This document shows positions 35,044-43,563 of a DNA stretch of 64,000 nucleotides, piece by piece. The notes under the pieces were generated by a model. It was not told the DNA's origin. It made no database searches and saw only the letters and a program-made list of their open reading frames with translations. Position 1 is the first letter of the stretch; every line of letters begins with the position of its first letter. The position numbers and the translations under genes were made by a program. The stretch is from Mesorhizobium sp. SARCC-RB16n (GTDB lineage Bacteria; Pseudomonadota; Alphaproteobacteria; Rhizobiales; Rhizobiaceae), in assembly GCF_008520305.1 (NCBI RefSeq), contig NZ_ML703258.1, positions 124,001-188,000 of the forward strand, given 5' to 3'.

Positions 35044-38000
35044 TCACTCCCAGTCCAGCCGCTCAGCACTCTCGTCATGACGGTGCGCTTGAGCTTCGTA
35101 GCTGTCCGCGAGAGTGTCGAGAGCCTTGGCGGTATGTGGATGGTCGAAGGAGATGGCCTTCGACCAGTTTCGGTACTTTTCAGCCTCCTGACGCTCCAGA
35201 TTTCCGCCATCGCGCGGCGATCGCATCGTAACGCCACGCCGATTGCTCTTACCGACTACAAAACCATTGATCATCGGTTTGCTGCGAAAGAGATCGATAA
35301 CGTCGCGCACCGCTTCGTGCGGCCAGTTTCCGTCCGCACCCAACGGGGAAGCAGCCAACACGTTGCCAATCCGACTATCGGCGATATCTTCCCGGCCCGC
35401 TGCTTTGGCTAGCGAGCGAGCTTCCTTGATCCACGTCTCTAGAGCTGTGGCGTCTATCGCGCCATCGTCCTGAGTCCCAGGAAGACGATCCCACTCATCG
35501 AGCAACCGATAGGCTTGGTTTGCGACCGCGCGGGCTCGCTCCGGATTTTCCGGCTCTGCGTCAACGACGCCGCTCTCCTCTCTTGCCTTGAACACAACGC
35601 TGAGCATTTCAACGAAGAAGGATGGCTGTTCTGAAAGCGCCTTCAGCAATACCTTCGGCGGTCGGCGTGAACGGGTCAACACCGGCAGGTAGGTCCACTC
35701 GACCCTGGCCAGCATCTTCGTGTCTACGTCGCTCCGATTATCCAGCAGTTGAAGAATCTCTGCGGCGTAGTGCTGGAACATTGTTGCTTCGTTCCTGTCG
35801 TCAGCATTTTCGAAGGGTTGGCTGGCCGCCTCGAGCAGGACCTCGAGGAGAAGATCGGAAGGAAGATCATTCTGGTTGTCGCGTCCCGCAAGCGGCAGAG
35901 CGTGACGAGCACGTCCGACCGAGATCAGCTTGCGGATTGCGAACCCCACCTCCTCGCTACCTTCGCTCATCCAGAATACTGGTGTTTGACGCCAATAAGC
36001 CTCCTCGATTTCTGCGCCAGCCTGGGCCGCTTGGTCCCAGGTCCACCGCCGACCGGGCAGCGCACGCAGGATTGTAAGCAACGCAGTGTCGCCCCAAGCC
36101 TGGTCCTTTGCCTTGGCAATCAAGGCCGCAGCCCAGGGCTCTTTTCGGTCCGCAAAGGCTGATATGATCAGGCCGTGAGCGAGAGCGCGTTCGTGCGCGT
36201 CGTCGCTTCGAACAGCCGCGTCCAACAGGGATTCAAGATCGAGCTCTGACAGGCCGTTATCATAGAGGGCCTTACCGATGTAGCCAGCCGTGCCGACCAT
36301 GTGCGATAGCGCCAGGATGGTCGAAACCCCGCCTTCCGCGAACAAGGCTTGGGCAGCCCGGCGCCTCGCCAGATCGACGTCACGTTCTTCCGTCTTCCAG
36401 CCCTCAGTCGAGGGGTTTGGCAGGGTGACTTCCTGTTCGAAGAGCCATGCGGCGCGCTCTATCGGATCGGCGGGCGCGAAGCGGTCGTAGATTGCTTCGA
36501 GTCGGTCAAGCACTTCGCTAGGCATCGACCACTCGGCGTCCGGAAACTGCCGATGGTGATGGAGCACACGACGCAGGGTCGCCCATATTGTCGCGCGATC
36601 GACCTTTTCTGTAATCTTCGGTTCGGCCGCTTCCAGTGCCGCAAACCCACCTTCGGGGTTAGGCGACAAGTCGGCGAACCGCTCGAGCAGTGCCGTCCAT
36701 CTGCCGGCGTCGAGGCCAACGTCAGCGAGCAGACGTTCAGTGATAGCTGCGGCCCCACGGCCGATGAGGTTCCAGGTAACGACCTCGCTCTCATCAACTG
36801 TGAAATCACGCCACAGCGGCATCGGAGTCGGCGAAGAAGAGTCGTGGCCCTGCGGCAGGATGCTCAGCATAAGCTTCCACGCGGAGTCGCTCTCCTGTTT
36901 TCGAATCAAGTCGAGCGCCTTCAGCCGCAGATCGAGTGGCGCAAATGTTTGTGGGATCCAGAGAAGGTGGATCTCACGGAGGCTGTTTGCGGGTCGGTTG
37001 GCATATTGTCCCGGTGGATTGTCGATGGCGTCTAGGCGAGCCAGGACATGGGTCACTCGGGGCATTAGCTCGGGCGACCAGGCCAAGGACTCCAGGGCCC
37101 AAAGCAGGTCTGATAGATGTTCAGTACCGAACATCCCTTCATCTGATCTACCGAACAAGGCGCGGATAGGCGGATCGTTTAGATCGAGGCTATCTTCAAC
37201 TGCGCTTAGGAAGGCGCTCGGTGACGCCTCAGCAAGCAGTCGGAAATCTCGAGAGAGCGACCACCATCGTTGTTGAGTGGCATTGGCTAGCAGCTTGGCA
37301 ACGATATTGTCGGCACGGCGTGCGGTGTCTGGGACAATGCTCACCTCGTCGCCCCACAGCGCGAGCAAGATCAGTACCTGTCCGATTCCATGACGCAACA
37401 TTCCCGAATAGTCAGGATGAATGCCTCGAACGTCCGCCAACCAGCGTTCGTCGGGATTCATTTCGAATCTCGGGTCGGCAGATCCAAGCACAGCGTGAGC
37501 CGCGTCCTCGAAACGCTTGATGTCGACGCTCGTGAGGTGCCGCGCGAGCCAAAACCATGCGTCTGGTGGCGACGCTATGCGCCAAGTTGAGCCGATCTTT
37601 TGCAGTGGGCTGTCGAACTTGCCCACATAAGGGACCAGATCGCGAATGATAGCGTCATACGGCTGATCTGCGAGCTCGGATAGTCGAGCCCGATCGTGCT
37701 TCGCGTTCTCATCCCAGCCGCCGGCGAGAAGTGCTGCCAGCAAAGCTTGGGGCGGTGTATCTTCCGCCCACTGCGGCTGGCGTCCTGCCGCCGCAGGAAT
37801 ACGACGACGCAGGACAGCCAGGTTGCGGGCACTGTCGCGCGCGAACGCCTCGGCACGAGGCTCGGTAATGCCCGCCGCAATCAGGGCGCCGGCGATCCCT
37901 TCGCGCGATGGTCGCGGGAGCGAACGGACTTCGCCTCGGGAGATCGGTCGCTCGTCATAAGTTTGCAGCACATAGTGCCCGCGTTCCGTCAGCGAGTGTG

Positions 38001-39108
38001 CCAGGCCGGAGTCCGGTTCAGTCAACACGATAATCAAGGGGGGTGGGGCGTTAGCCAGTGCCCGCGCAGCTCCCGCAGTCGTCGCCACAAGACAGCGAGC
38101 TCTATAGGCGGCTGCCATATCCTCCGGTAGCATCGCGAGCGTGGCATAAAAAAACGCCACCGCCTCATCGGTCGTTGTGGCTTGAACGGAGAAGACAGAC
38201 GGCCCACCGCGAAGCCAACGGAGAACGTCAGCGGCGTCTTGGTCCCGATCGCTCAGCACCAAGTCTCCTGTCAGAGGCCATTTGGTTGCGAGCGACCACT
38301 CTTCCCAAACTTCGTCGAGCTCGCGTGTGCCTTCCGGTCGTTTGCCCAAGCGAACCGCCAGCCAAAGTCCAACCGCCGGCGTTTGTTCGATCCAGTGAAT
38401 GAGGTCATCGGCGTCATACACGCGTACCCTTGACCAGTGGCCTTCCTCCTCTCGGGCCTTCGCCCATTTATCCTTGCCCGGCCAGTGGCGAGGTGTGACG
38501 AACACAAAGGTCGCGTTGGCTGGATTTAGCGGCGCCGGTTCGTCAGTTCGCTTACGATAGTCCTCTGTCGCCTTCTTCTCGATATCGCGGCGCTGGCTGC
38601 CTATCTCCCAGCCGGCTTCGCCCTTCGGCACGTAGGTGCTTCCGATTTCGGTGGTCGTCCGTCCGTCCCAGCCCGGATGGCGAACACCCTCGTCTGCTGG
38701 GAAACGAAGGTGGACCGTCGTGCCGCAGGTTGCGCGGATAAGACTGGCGAGAAGAGTTGGCAAGCTAACCGCACCGTCGGTCCGGTCCGCCCAGTCCGAG
38801 AGATCCTCGGCGCTCACCCAACGGATGGGTGCGCCGGGGCGTTCGGATGTGGTGATATTCGGGACCGCCGGTCCGATCACCGCCCCCGTTGGAAGGAACC
38901 GAATACCGGCGCCTTCAAGCGCGGTGCGAATCGCTTGGGCATTGTTGGCGACCGGGTTCCGTTGGCCTCTCTCGAAGTCCGCTACAGTCGACGTTGCCAC
39001 CCCGGCTTGCTTGGCCAGGTCCTGTTGAGACCACGCCAATAGGGCCCGCGCGGCTCGCACGAGCTTGGGGGAGAGATCGGATTGAGAACTTTGTTGCGCC
39101 ATGGTCAT
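35044..39108 (-). CDS. Large HTH / nuclease-like / STAND-like protein (defence candidate)
   Basis: Intact protein of 1354 residues. Residues ~14-66 are an XRE helix-turn-helix (KLVRAARALLAWSQQDLAKQ and TVADFERGQRNP). Residues ~130-250 look like a PD-(D/E)xK nuclease-type domain: HPGWDG, GEAGWEIGSQ with following lysines, a strand TFVFVTPRHWPGKDKW and VRVYDADDLIHWIE. Residues ~290-430 have the order of a STAND NTPase, including a Walker-B-like PPPLIIVLTEPD, but no GxxxxGK P-loop: the expected position reads GGPSVFSVQATTTDEAV. The remaining ~900 residues are helical and possibly a sensor solenoid. No ribosome site precedes the ATG. It is divergent from the abiE pair across a 63-88-base region with a palindrome over the start codon. 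Role in phage defence is inferred from architecture and neighbours. Confidence 0.7.
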   Translation of the reverse strand: MTMAQQSSQSDLSPKLVRAARALLAWSQQDLAKQAGVATSTVADFERGQRNPVANNAQAIRTALEGAGIRFLPTGAVIGPAVPNITTSERPGAPIRWVSAEDLSDWADRTDGAVSLPTLLASLIRATCGTTVHLRFPADEGVRHPGWDGRTTTEIGSTYVPKGEAGWEIGSQRRDIEKKATEDYRKRTDEPAPLNPANATFVFVTPRHWPGKDKWAKAREEEGHWSRVRVYDADDLIHWIEQTPAVGLWLAVRLGKRPEGTRELDEVWEEWSLATKWPLTGDLVLSDRDQDAADVLRWLRGGPSVFSVQATTTDEAVAFFYATLAMLPEDMAAAYRARCLVATTAGAARALANAPPPLIIVLTEPDSGLAHSLTERGHYVLQTYDERPISRGEVRSLPRPSREGIAGALIAAGITEPRAEAFARDSARNLAVLRRRIPAAAGRQPQWAEDTPPQALLAALLAGGWDENAKHDRARLSELADQPYDAIIRDLVPYVGKFDSPLQKIGSTWRIASPPDAWFWLARHLTSVDIKRFEDAAHAVLGSADPRFEMNPDERWLADVRGIHPDYSGMLRHGIGQVLILLALWGDEVSIVPDTARRADNIVAKLLANATQQRWWSLSRDFRLLAEASPSAFLSAVEDSLDLNDPPIRALFGRSDEGMFGTEHLSDLLWALESLAWSPELMPRVTHVLARLDAIDNPPGQYANRPANSLREIHLLWIPQTFAPLDLRLKALDLIRKQESDSAWKLMLSILPQGHDSSSPTPMPLWRDFTVDESEVVTWNLIGRGAAAITERLLADVGLDAGRWTALLERFADLSPNPEGGFAALEAAEPKITEKVDRATIWATLRRVLHHHRQFPDAEWSMPSEVLDRLEAIYDRFAPADPIERAAWLFEQEVTLPNPSTEGWKTEERDVDLARRRAAQALFAEGGVSTILALSHMVGTAGYIGKALYDNGLSELDLESLLDAAVRSDDAHERALAHGLIISAFADRKEPWAAALIAKAKDQAWGDTALLTILRALPGRRWTWDQAAQAGAEIEEAYWRQTPVFWMSEGSEEVGFAIRKLISVGRARHALPLAGRDNQNDLPSDLLLEVLLEAASQPFENADDRNEATMFQHYAAEILQLLDNRSDVDTKMLARVEWTYLPVLTRSRRPPKVLLKALSEQPSFFVEMLSVVFKAREESGVVDAEPENPERARAVANQAYRLLDEWDRLPGTQDDGAIDATALETWIKEARSLAKAAGREDIADSRIGNVLAASPLGADGNWPHEAVRDVIDLFRSKPMINGFVVGKSNRRGVTMRSPRDGGNLERQEAEKYRNWSKAISFDHPHTAKALDTLADSYEAQAHRHDESAERLDWE

Positions 39109-39122
39109 AAGAAATATATGAC
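39104..39122. promoter_or_regulatory. Palindromic operator candidate over the start of the large HTH gene
   Basis: GTCATA and TATGAC, exact reverse complements, are separated by 7 bases and overlap the ATG at 39108 of the minus-strand gene. A further direct half-site GTCATA lies at 39162-39167, before the abiEi start. The arrangement suits binding by the XRE domain of the large protein, or by AbiEi, whose homologues repress their own operon. Confidence 0.5.
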
Positions 39123-39195
39123 ATCAGTTGAGATTTCCAAACTGCTATTTTTTGTGGACAAGTCATAAAATTTGCCGACACTAGATAACATCATC

Positions 39196-39810
39196 ATGGC
39201 CGAACGTCATATGAATTACCGCCAAAGCGCCCTGGGTCTCATACGAGACCGCGGGATTGCGCGCGCACGCGACTTCAAGGCAGCGGGCATCCCGCTCGTG
39301 TATCTGAAGCGCCTAGCTGACGCTGGGGATATCGTCCGTCTCGGACGCGGCCTCTATCAAGACCCTGAGCGAGTCGGTGAAGACACCGCTCACGATCTCG
39401 CAGAAGCCGCACGCCTGGTACCGTACGGCGTCGTCAGCCTTGTAAGTGCGCTTCGCCATCATGAGCTGACGACTCAGCTGCCGCACGCCGTATGGATGAC
39501 TATACCACATAAGGCGCGGACGCCGAATGCCCAGGGCCTGCGGCTCGAGATCGTTCGAGCGACCGGCGATGTCCTGACGGCGGGGGTCGAGCACATCCGG
39601 GTCGAAGGCGTCGATGTGCCGATCTATGGCGTCGCGAAAACAGTTGCCGATTGCTTCAAACATCGCCGCCACGTCGGCGAGGATGTCGCCATCGAAGCGC
39701 TCCGAGATGCTCTGCGGCAACAAAAGACCACGGCGAGTGAGCTCATGAAGTACGCAGGCATCGACAGGGTCACAGCCCGGATCGAGCCCTACATCAAGGC
39801 GATGCAATGA
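39196..39810 (+). CDS. abiEi: AbiEi-family antitoxin
   Basis: Antitoxin of a type IV AbiE system, about 204 residues. N-terminal winged helix (ALGLIRDRGIARARDFKAAG, LKRLADAGDIVRLGRGLY), then the AbiEi C-terminal domain (VVSLVSALRHHELTTQLPHA, TVADCFKHRRHVGEDVAIEA). AbiEi proteins repress their own operon through the winged helix and counteract the nucleotidyltransferase toxin. The start is uncertain (ATG 39196 or 39211, TTG 39172; none with a good ribosome site). The stop overlaps the ATG of abiEii by four bases, showing coupling. Confidence 0.88.
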   Translation: MAERHMNYRQSALGLIRDRGIARARDFKAAGIPLVYLKRLADAGDIVRLGRGLYQDPERVGEDTAHDLAEAARLVPYGVVSLVSALRHHELTTQLPHAVWMTIPHKARTPNAQGLRLEIVRATGDVLTAGVEHIRVEGVDVPIYGVAKTVADCFKHRRHVGEDVAIEALRDALRQQKTTASELMKYAGIDRVTARIEPYIKAMQ

Positions 39811-40730
39811 TGGCCAAGGTCCTCAAGAACCCCGCGGTGTCAATCAGGGAGCGCCTGCTTCAACACACCAGGCAACATGGTGATGTCTATCAGCGAATCC
39901 TGACGCGTTACGCGATCGAACGCCTGCTCTTCCGTCTTAGTCTGACGGATGCGGCCGAGCACTATATGCTCAAGGGTGCGATGCTGTTCGTAACCTGGCC
40001 TGAACACGTCTTCAGGCCAACGGGTGATCTCGATCTGCTCGGCCACGGCGACCCCAAACTCGGCGCAATCGCTGCACTCTTCACGCGCATCTGCCAGGTC
40101 GAAGCGCCCGATGACGGCATCATCTTCGATCCGTCCACTCTCACCGTCGAACCGGTGCGTGAAGGTGACAAGTACCAGGGTGTTCGCCTGAGCGTGAAGG
40201 GAGTGCTCGCCAGGGCAGTAATCCCCGTTCAGGTTGATATTGGCTTTGGCGATCATGTCTATCCACCGCCGCAGCGAAGGATGTTCCCCTCTCTTCTGCC
40301 GAACCTTCCGGCGGCGAACATTCTCATGTACCCGCCCGAAACTGTGATCGCAGAGAAATTCGAAGCGATGATCCGCTTCGGGGCAGCGAATGGGCGGATC
40401 AAGGACTTCTACGACATTTGGGTCACGCTCCGCACATTCGGCTTCGAACTGCCCGAGCTGGTAGAGGCCGTCGGCGGTACGCTCCGGCGCCGAGAGACTG
40501 CTATCCCGACTGAGATGCCTGTGGGTTTGACCGAGGCGTTCGCGACTATCGCCGCCGAGCGGGGTCTCTGGACTGGCTTTCTTCGTCGGAATCCGCCGAC
40601 CATTCAGCCGCCTTCTTTCCCAGAGCTTCAGATGGAATTGCGACGGTTTCTGGGCCCTGTGATCGCTGGTCTTGCCGTGCCAGAAGGGGCCAAGGGCCGA
40701 TGGGGCCCTGATGACGGGTCGTGGAGTTAG
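39807..40730 (+). CDS. abiEii: AbiEii-family nucleotidyltransferase toxin
   Basis: Toxin of the AbiE pair, 307 residues. The nucleotidyltransferase motif is present: LKGAMLFVTW then RPTGDLDLLG (metal-binding Asp pair), followed by IPVQVDIGFGD (third acidic residue), and the typical PPETVIAEKFEAMIRFG with NGRIKDFYDIW. Family members transfer nucleotides to tRNA or other targets and cause abortive infection. Translated from an ATG overlapping the abiEi stop. It is complete and looks functional. Confidence 0.92.
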   Translation: MMAKVLKNPAVSIRERLLQHTRQHGDVYQRILTRYAIERLLFRLSLTDAAEHYMLKGAMLFVTWPEHVFRPTGDLDLLGHGDPKLGAIAALFTRICQVEAPDDGIIFDPSTLTVEPVREGDKYQGVRLSVKGVLARAVIPVQVDIGFGDHVYPPPQRRMFPSLLPNLPAANILMYPPETVIAEKFEAMIRFGAANGRIKDFYDIWVTLRTFGFELPELVEAVGGTLRRRETAIPTEMPVGLTEAFATIAAERGLWTGFLRRNPPTIQPPSFPELQMELRRFLGPVIAGLAVPEGAKGRWGPDDGSWS

Positions 40731-40758
40731 GGCCGTCGCGCTTCCAACCGGGTCCGTT

Positions 40759-41330
40759 TCAACGCGCATTGGCAATGGATTTCACTAGCGCTGCTGAGGC
40801 GGCAGCGATCGTACCGCTCTGGTTCGCGATCGCCGTGTTGAGCTGTCGAACGGGACGCTCGTCGACTATTTGATGGAGACTGACATTTCCGTCGCCTTGT
40901 CCCACTCCTACAGCGACGTCTGAGGCGACCGGAAGCCACATCTCCACGGCCGGATCGTTGAGGTCCGCGCGATCGTGCGCAGTCAGTTTCACGACCGGTC
41001 GGCTCCCGATGATGAAGCTCTTTTTTGGCTGCATAATGCGCAGCGCGCCGCTCGAGCACCCGCATCACCTCCGCGCTTGGCTCTCCGAGGGATGAATTCG
41101 AACGTTGCACAGTGTTCGTGCCTTGGCTTAGGTGTCGCCAGGGCTTCGATTTCATCAAAGCGGTGAGGCGCGGCCTCACGAAGCTCGTCGAGTATATCCT
41201 CGACCATCCGCAATTCATCGGCTTCGGTGAGGTTCGCGCGTTGGGTCTCCGGAGTCCGGCGCCACTGACTCAGAAAAAACATGTGTCAGAGGTGCTTCTG
41301 CTCGGGTGAGAGGATAGGGACCTGTCCCTC
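40759..41330 (-). pseudogene. DUF4238-like remnant, N-terminus removed at a repeat boundary
   Basis: Two pieces: FFLSQWRRTPETQRANLTEA and MVEDILDELREAAPHRFDEI, and in a second frame KSFIIGSRPVVKLTAHD, VEMWLPVASDVAVGVGQ and NTAIANQSGTIAAASAALVK to the stop. The ALQWxRTP...FIIGSxPVV...ExWLP order matches DUF4238 proteins as I know them. A frameshift lies near 41040. The upstream (N-terminal) half is missing exactly where the ~640-bp direct repeat starts (41331), so the repeat has replaced it. Confidence 0.55.
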
Positions 41331-41967
41331 CTGGCTACGCCGTTATCAATAGTCGCCGTTATAGTAAAGGTCATCGCAAGGTGCGATGTAAATTCGGCCG
41401 TAGCGATCCTGGTAGCGGCAGAGCTGATCCTTGCGACACTGCGCAGTGGTGGCGGAGCCGACGACTGCTCCGAGCAGCGCGCCGCCGGCCGCGCCGATGA
41501 CGGTGCTCTTCGTGTTCCCGCCAATGGCCTGGCCGACCAGCGCGCCACTGGCACCGCCGAGCAGAGCGGCCGTGGCTGCCCGCTGCTGTCCTTCCGTCTG
41601 CGTTTCGCAGCCTGCCAGGGCTGCCGTCATTAGGACGGCCAAAACCGCTTTCTTGAGTATCATCTAAGGAAACTCCTTGAGGCCCCGCGGGCCGTTGGAA
41701 CAATCCATCCGATGTAAACTGTCGGGATGTCCGTAACCTGACGGCAGGCAGAAGCTGGCCATATATTGCAAACTCTCATCGCTGGGGGCACGAGAAGCTA
41801 TGGGTAAAGAACCAAGCGTTCCGAAGGCCTCCGCATTCAAACCGGGAACCCGGGGGCGCGGTACGTACGCATGTCAACCGACCTGCCGACCTATCCTGTT
41901 GCGATGCTATCGCTGCATATGCCGACATGATGCTCTATGACATCATCGCCACGGCGCCTGGCTGACC
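41331..41967. repeat. Direct repeat A (about 640 bp), carries a lipoprotein gene
   Basis: Matches 46691-47336 in the same orientation with scattered substitutions and two small indels. It begins CTGGCTACGCCGTTATCAAT and ends just past GACATCATCGCCAC. It contains a whole glycine-zipper gene plus ~300 bases upstream. The two copies bracket a 4.7-kb segment with chorismate mutase, the tRNA-rtcB module and the IS481 element. Confidence 0.85.
41346..41663 (-). CDS. Glycine-zipper lipoprotein, copy A
   Basis: 105 residues. Signal peptide with lipobox (MTAALAGC), a glycine-zipper helix pair (LLGGASGALVGQAIGG and IGAAGGALLGAVVGSA), then a Cys-bearing C-terminus DQLCRYQDRYGRIYIAPC. Such small 17-kDa-antigen-like/Rcc01693-like lipoproteins sit in the outer membrane. 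Their role is unknown. AGGAAA precedes the ATG. Copy B lies at 46706-47023 and differs at roughly a dozen residues, some in the C-terminus (IAPC versus IARC). Confidence 0.85.
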   Translation of the reverse strand: MILKKAVLAVLMTAALAGCETQTEGQQRAATAALLGGASGALVGQAIGGNTKSTVIGAAGGALLGAVVGSATTAQCRKDQLCRYQDRYGRIYIAPCDDLYYNGDY

Positions 41968-42108
41968 ACGAGAGATCGAGCTAGGTGCCGCAGCGGACGT
42001 TCGTCATTGCCAGCATCCCGCGGCGATGTCGGTGGGAAATCTGCTGAAAGCCGGAGTTCTCGCGCGGGGTTATCAATGGCTTTTTTTGCTGTCAGCTCAG
42101 GAGAATGG
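41664..42108. other. Upstream part of repeat A and intergenic region
   Basis: To about 41967 this is the non-coding part of the direct repeat. From there to the chorismate mutase start no gene is recognised. The stretch presumably holds the promoters of both divergent genes. Confidence 0.45.
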
Positions 42109-42426
42109 ATGAAGGAAGATCTTAGGGTGGAAGTTCGCCTGGCAGAGCATCGGAACACAATCGACAATATCGACTCCGCGATCATCCACATGCTCGCTGA
42201 GCGATTTCGCTGCACGGAGGAGGTCGGCTTCCTCAAAGCCCAACATGGCTACTTGGCCCAAGATAGCACGCGTGAGGCCGCACAGACCAAGCGCTTGCGT
42301 GACCTCGCTCTGAGCGCGGGTCTTGAGCCAGAGCTGGCCGAAGCTTATCTCCGATTTGTCGTTGCCCATTCAGTCCGTCGACATGAGGCGATAGCAAGTC
42401 TGGTAGCGCATGGTGTGAAGCGGTGA
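42109..42426 (+). CDS. Chorismate mutase, AroQ class
   Basis: Small all-helical enzyme of 105 residues that converts chorismate to prephenate. First helix RLAEHRNTIDNIDSAIIHML with the N-terminal catalytic Arg, then AERFRCTEEVGFLKAQ with the second basic residue, and the C-terminal helix LAEAYLRFVVAHSVRRHEAI. The start at 42109 has AGGAG a few bases upstream. No signal peptide, so cytosolic. Stand-alone proteins of this type also belong to the PchB-like isochorismate-pyruvate lyase group. No aromatic-pathway genes are near, so this is an isolated cargo gene between the two direct repeats. Confidence 0.85.
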   Translation: MKEDLRVEVRLAEHRNTIDNIDSAIIHMLAERFRCTEEVGFLKAQHGYLAQDSTREAAQTKRLRDLALSAGLEPELAEAYLRFVVAHSVRRHEAIASLVAHGVKR

Positions 42427-42990
42427 CGTGTTGGACCGGCCTATTTGATGCTTGTTGCAACGGGATGCCTACGCAAGGACTCGCATAGAGCCCGTGAGTA
42501 CGACACGAGCATGGAAAGCACCCTGAGCAGCATTGTGAGAAGTACGACAATGTTGGACATCCGACATAGCTGTTTCGACGGACCCATCGTATTCAAGCCG
42601 TTTCTCCCTTGGCACGACTATTGCTGTGTGACTCGCAACGCGACCGACCGACAACGATCGCGCGAAGGAAGTCAGGATCGCAAGGGCTCTCTCCTAAGCG
42701 TGATCCGCAGGTTGAATCGGGCCTGCGCAATCGATCCGGCGCGAGCGTTTGAAGCTTGGGTCGCCTCGTAGCGAGAACCGAAATATGCCGGCGAGATCGG
42801 CGATGAAACGAAAACGATCAGCCAGGAGAACGGGCGTTCGAGAAGTTCGGAAATTCAAGCAGCCGACCGATTGCGGACCGGATCAAGCTAGAATCGGTAT
42901 TGGTGCCTTTATGACGTGCGGGCATGGGAGTTCTCCCACCCGCACCATGCCCATCCAAGCGGTTGTTGTCGCTATAGTGATGAGATTGAG
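42427..42990. other. Intergenic region, no gene recognised
   Basis: About 560 bases between chorismate mutase and the small frameshifted reading frame. One plus-strand frame runs 42445-42771 without family resemblance or ribosome site. A GC-rich inverted repeat near 42918-42956 (GGGCATGG with CCATGCCC) could be a terminator. Confidence 0.4.
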
Positions 42991-43297
42991 ATGAGCGACG
43001 ATACAAAGCACCTGCTTGCGGAAGGGCTAGACTTTTGCGTCCGGGCCAGAGCGATGGATGGAATAGATCGTCGCAAAGCGGCCTTGGGCGCTTCGACAGT
43101 ATCGGAAGAGTGGCAAGCAAGCGGCCAGTTCGATCTCACCGCCAAGCGCCACCGTGCCTCTGTGGGTTCAAGACCAATACGAGAAGGACTTGGCTGACTG
43201 GGAGCGGCGGGCGCGGGGCTCATCTGATGAGCTTGGCCTAACGCCGCTTCGGCTCAAACGTCTCAATCCGACACCGAACGCCATCCGCTTCAATTAG
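42991..43297 (+). pseudogene. Small protein of unknown family upstream of the tRNA-rtcB module, frameshifted
   Basis: Reads MSDDTKHLLAEGLDFCVRAR, then ALGASTVSEEWQASGQFDLT. After a shift near 43155 it continues LWVQDQYEKDLADWERRARG and LTPLRLKRLNPTPNAIRFN to a TAG. Together this would be a ~103-residue soluble, charged protein; both parts have the codon use of a real gene. I do not recognise the family. It ends about 60 bases before the tRNA-Pro-like gene on the same strand, so it may be the first member of an operon with the tRNAs and rtcB. Confidence 0.5.
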
Positions 43298-43355
43298 ATA
43301 GGAGATCGGCATGAACCGCGAAGCGCATATCGACCGACCGCGACCCACTCCCTTT

Positions 43356-43431
43356 CAGGGTGTGGCGCAGTTGGTAGCGTGCCGCACTTGGAATGCGGAA
43401 GTCGCCGATTCGAGTCCGGCCGCCCTGACCA
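43356..43431 (+). tRNA. tRNA-Pro(UGG)-like gene
   Basis: A 76-base cloverleaf with encoded CCA. Acceptor stem CAGGGTG/CGCCCTG (7 pairs, one G-U), U8, D-arm GCGC/GCGT with A14, G15, GG18-19 and A21, anticodon arm CCGCA/TGCGG (5 pairs) around loop CTTGGAA, giving anticodon UGG; T-arm with loop TTCGAGT. C1-G72 and A73 are bacterial tRNA-Pro identity elements. Odd points: A53-C61 breaks the otherwise universal G53-C61 pair, and base 37 is A where tRNA-Pro normally has G. It lies in the same orientation as rtcB, 132 bases before its start codon. Confidence 0.75.
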
Positions 43432-43465
43432 CCTCCCGAACGAGACGACGGCAATAGCCTTTCGC

Positions 43466-43541
43466 GCCGACGTAGCTCGGTGGTCGAGCAGCATCCTTGT
43501 AAGCTGAAGGCCGGAGGTTCGACTCCGCCCCGCTGGCACCA
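43466..43541 (+). tRNA. tRNA-Thr(UGU)-like gene, irregular
   Basis: tRNA-like sequence with encoded CCA. Acceptor GCCGACG/CGCTGGC (one A-C mismatch, one G-U), D-stem GCTC/GAGC, anticodon loop CTTGTAA (UGU), T-loop TTCGACT. Deviations: A14 and A21 are replaced by G and C, the anticodon stem GCATC/GCTGA has two mismatches (an alternative CAGC/GCTG stem would give a 10-base loop), the T-stem has an A-G mismatch, and one extra C (43530) sits between T-stem and acceptor. Either a decaying tRNA or a specialised tRNA-like RNA. It ends 22 bases before the rtcB ATG. Confidence 0.55.
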
Positions 43542-43563
43542 ATCCCCTGAAAGAGGCGTGAAC

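Noticed and set aside
43311-43457. A plus-strand frame with an AGGAG site (MNREAHIDRP... GVAQLVACRTWNAEV)
   Set aside because: It reads straight through the tRNA-Pro-like gene; GVAQLVACR is the usual false translation of a tRNA. Not a protein gene.
43480-43563. N-terminal extension of RtcB to 43480
   Set aside because: The extra 28 codons lie inside the tRNA-Thr-like gene; the family start and ribosome site are at 43564.
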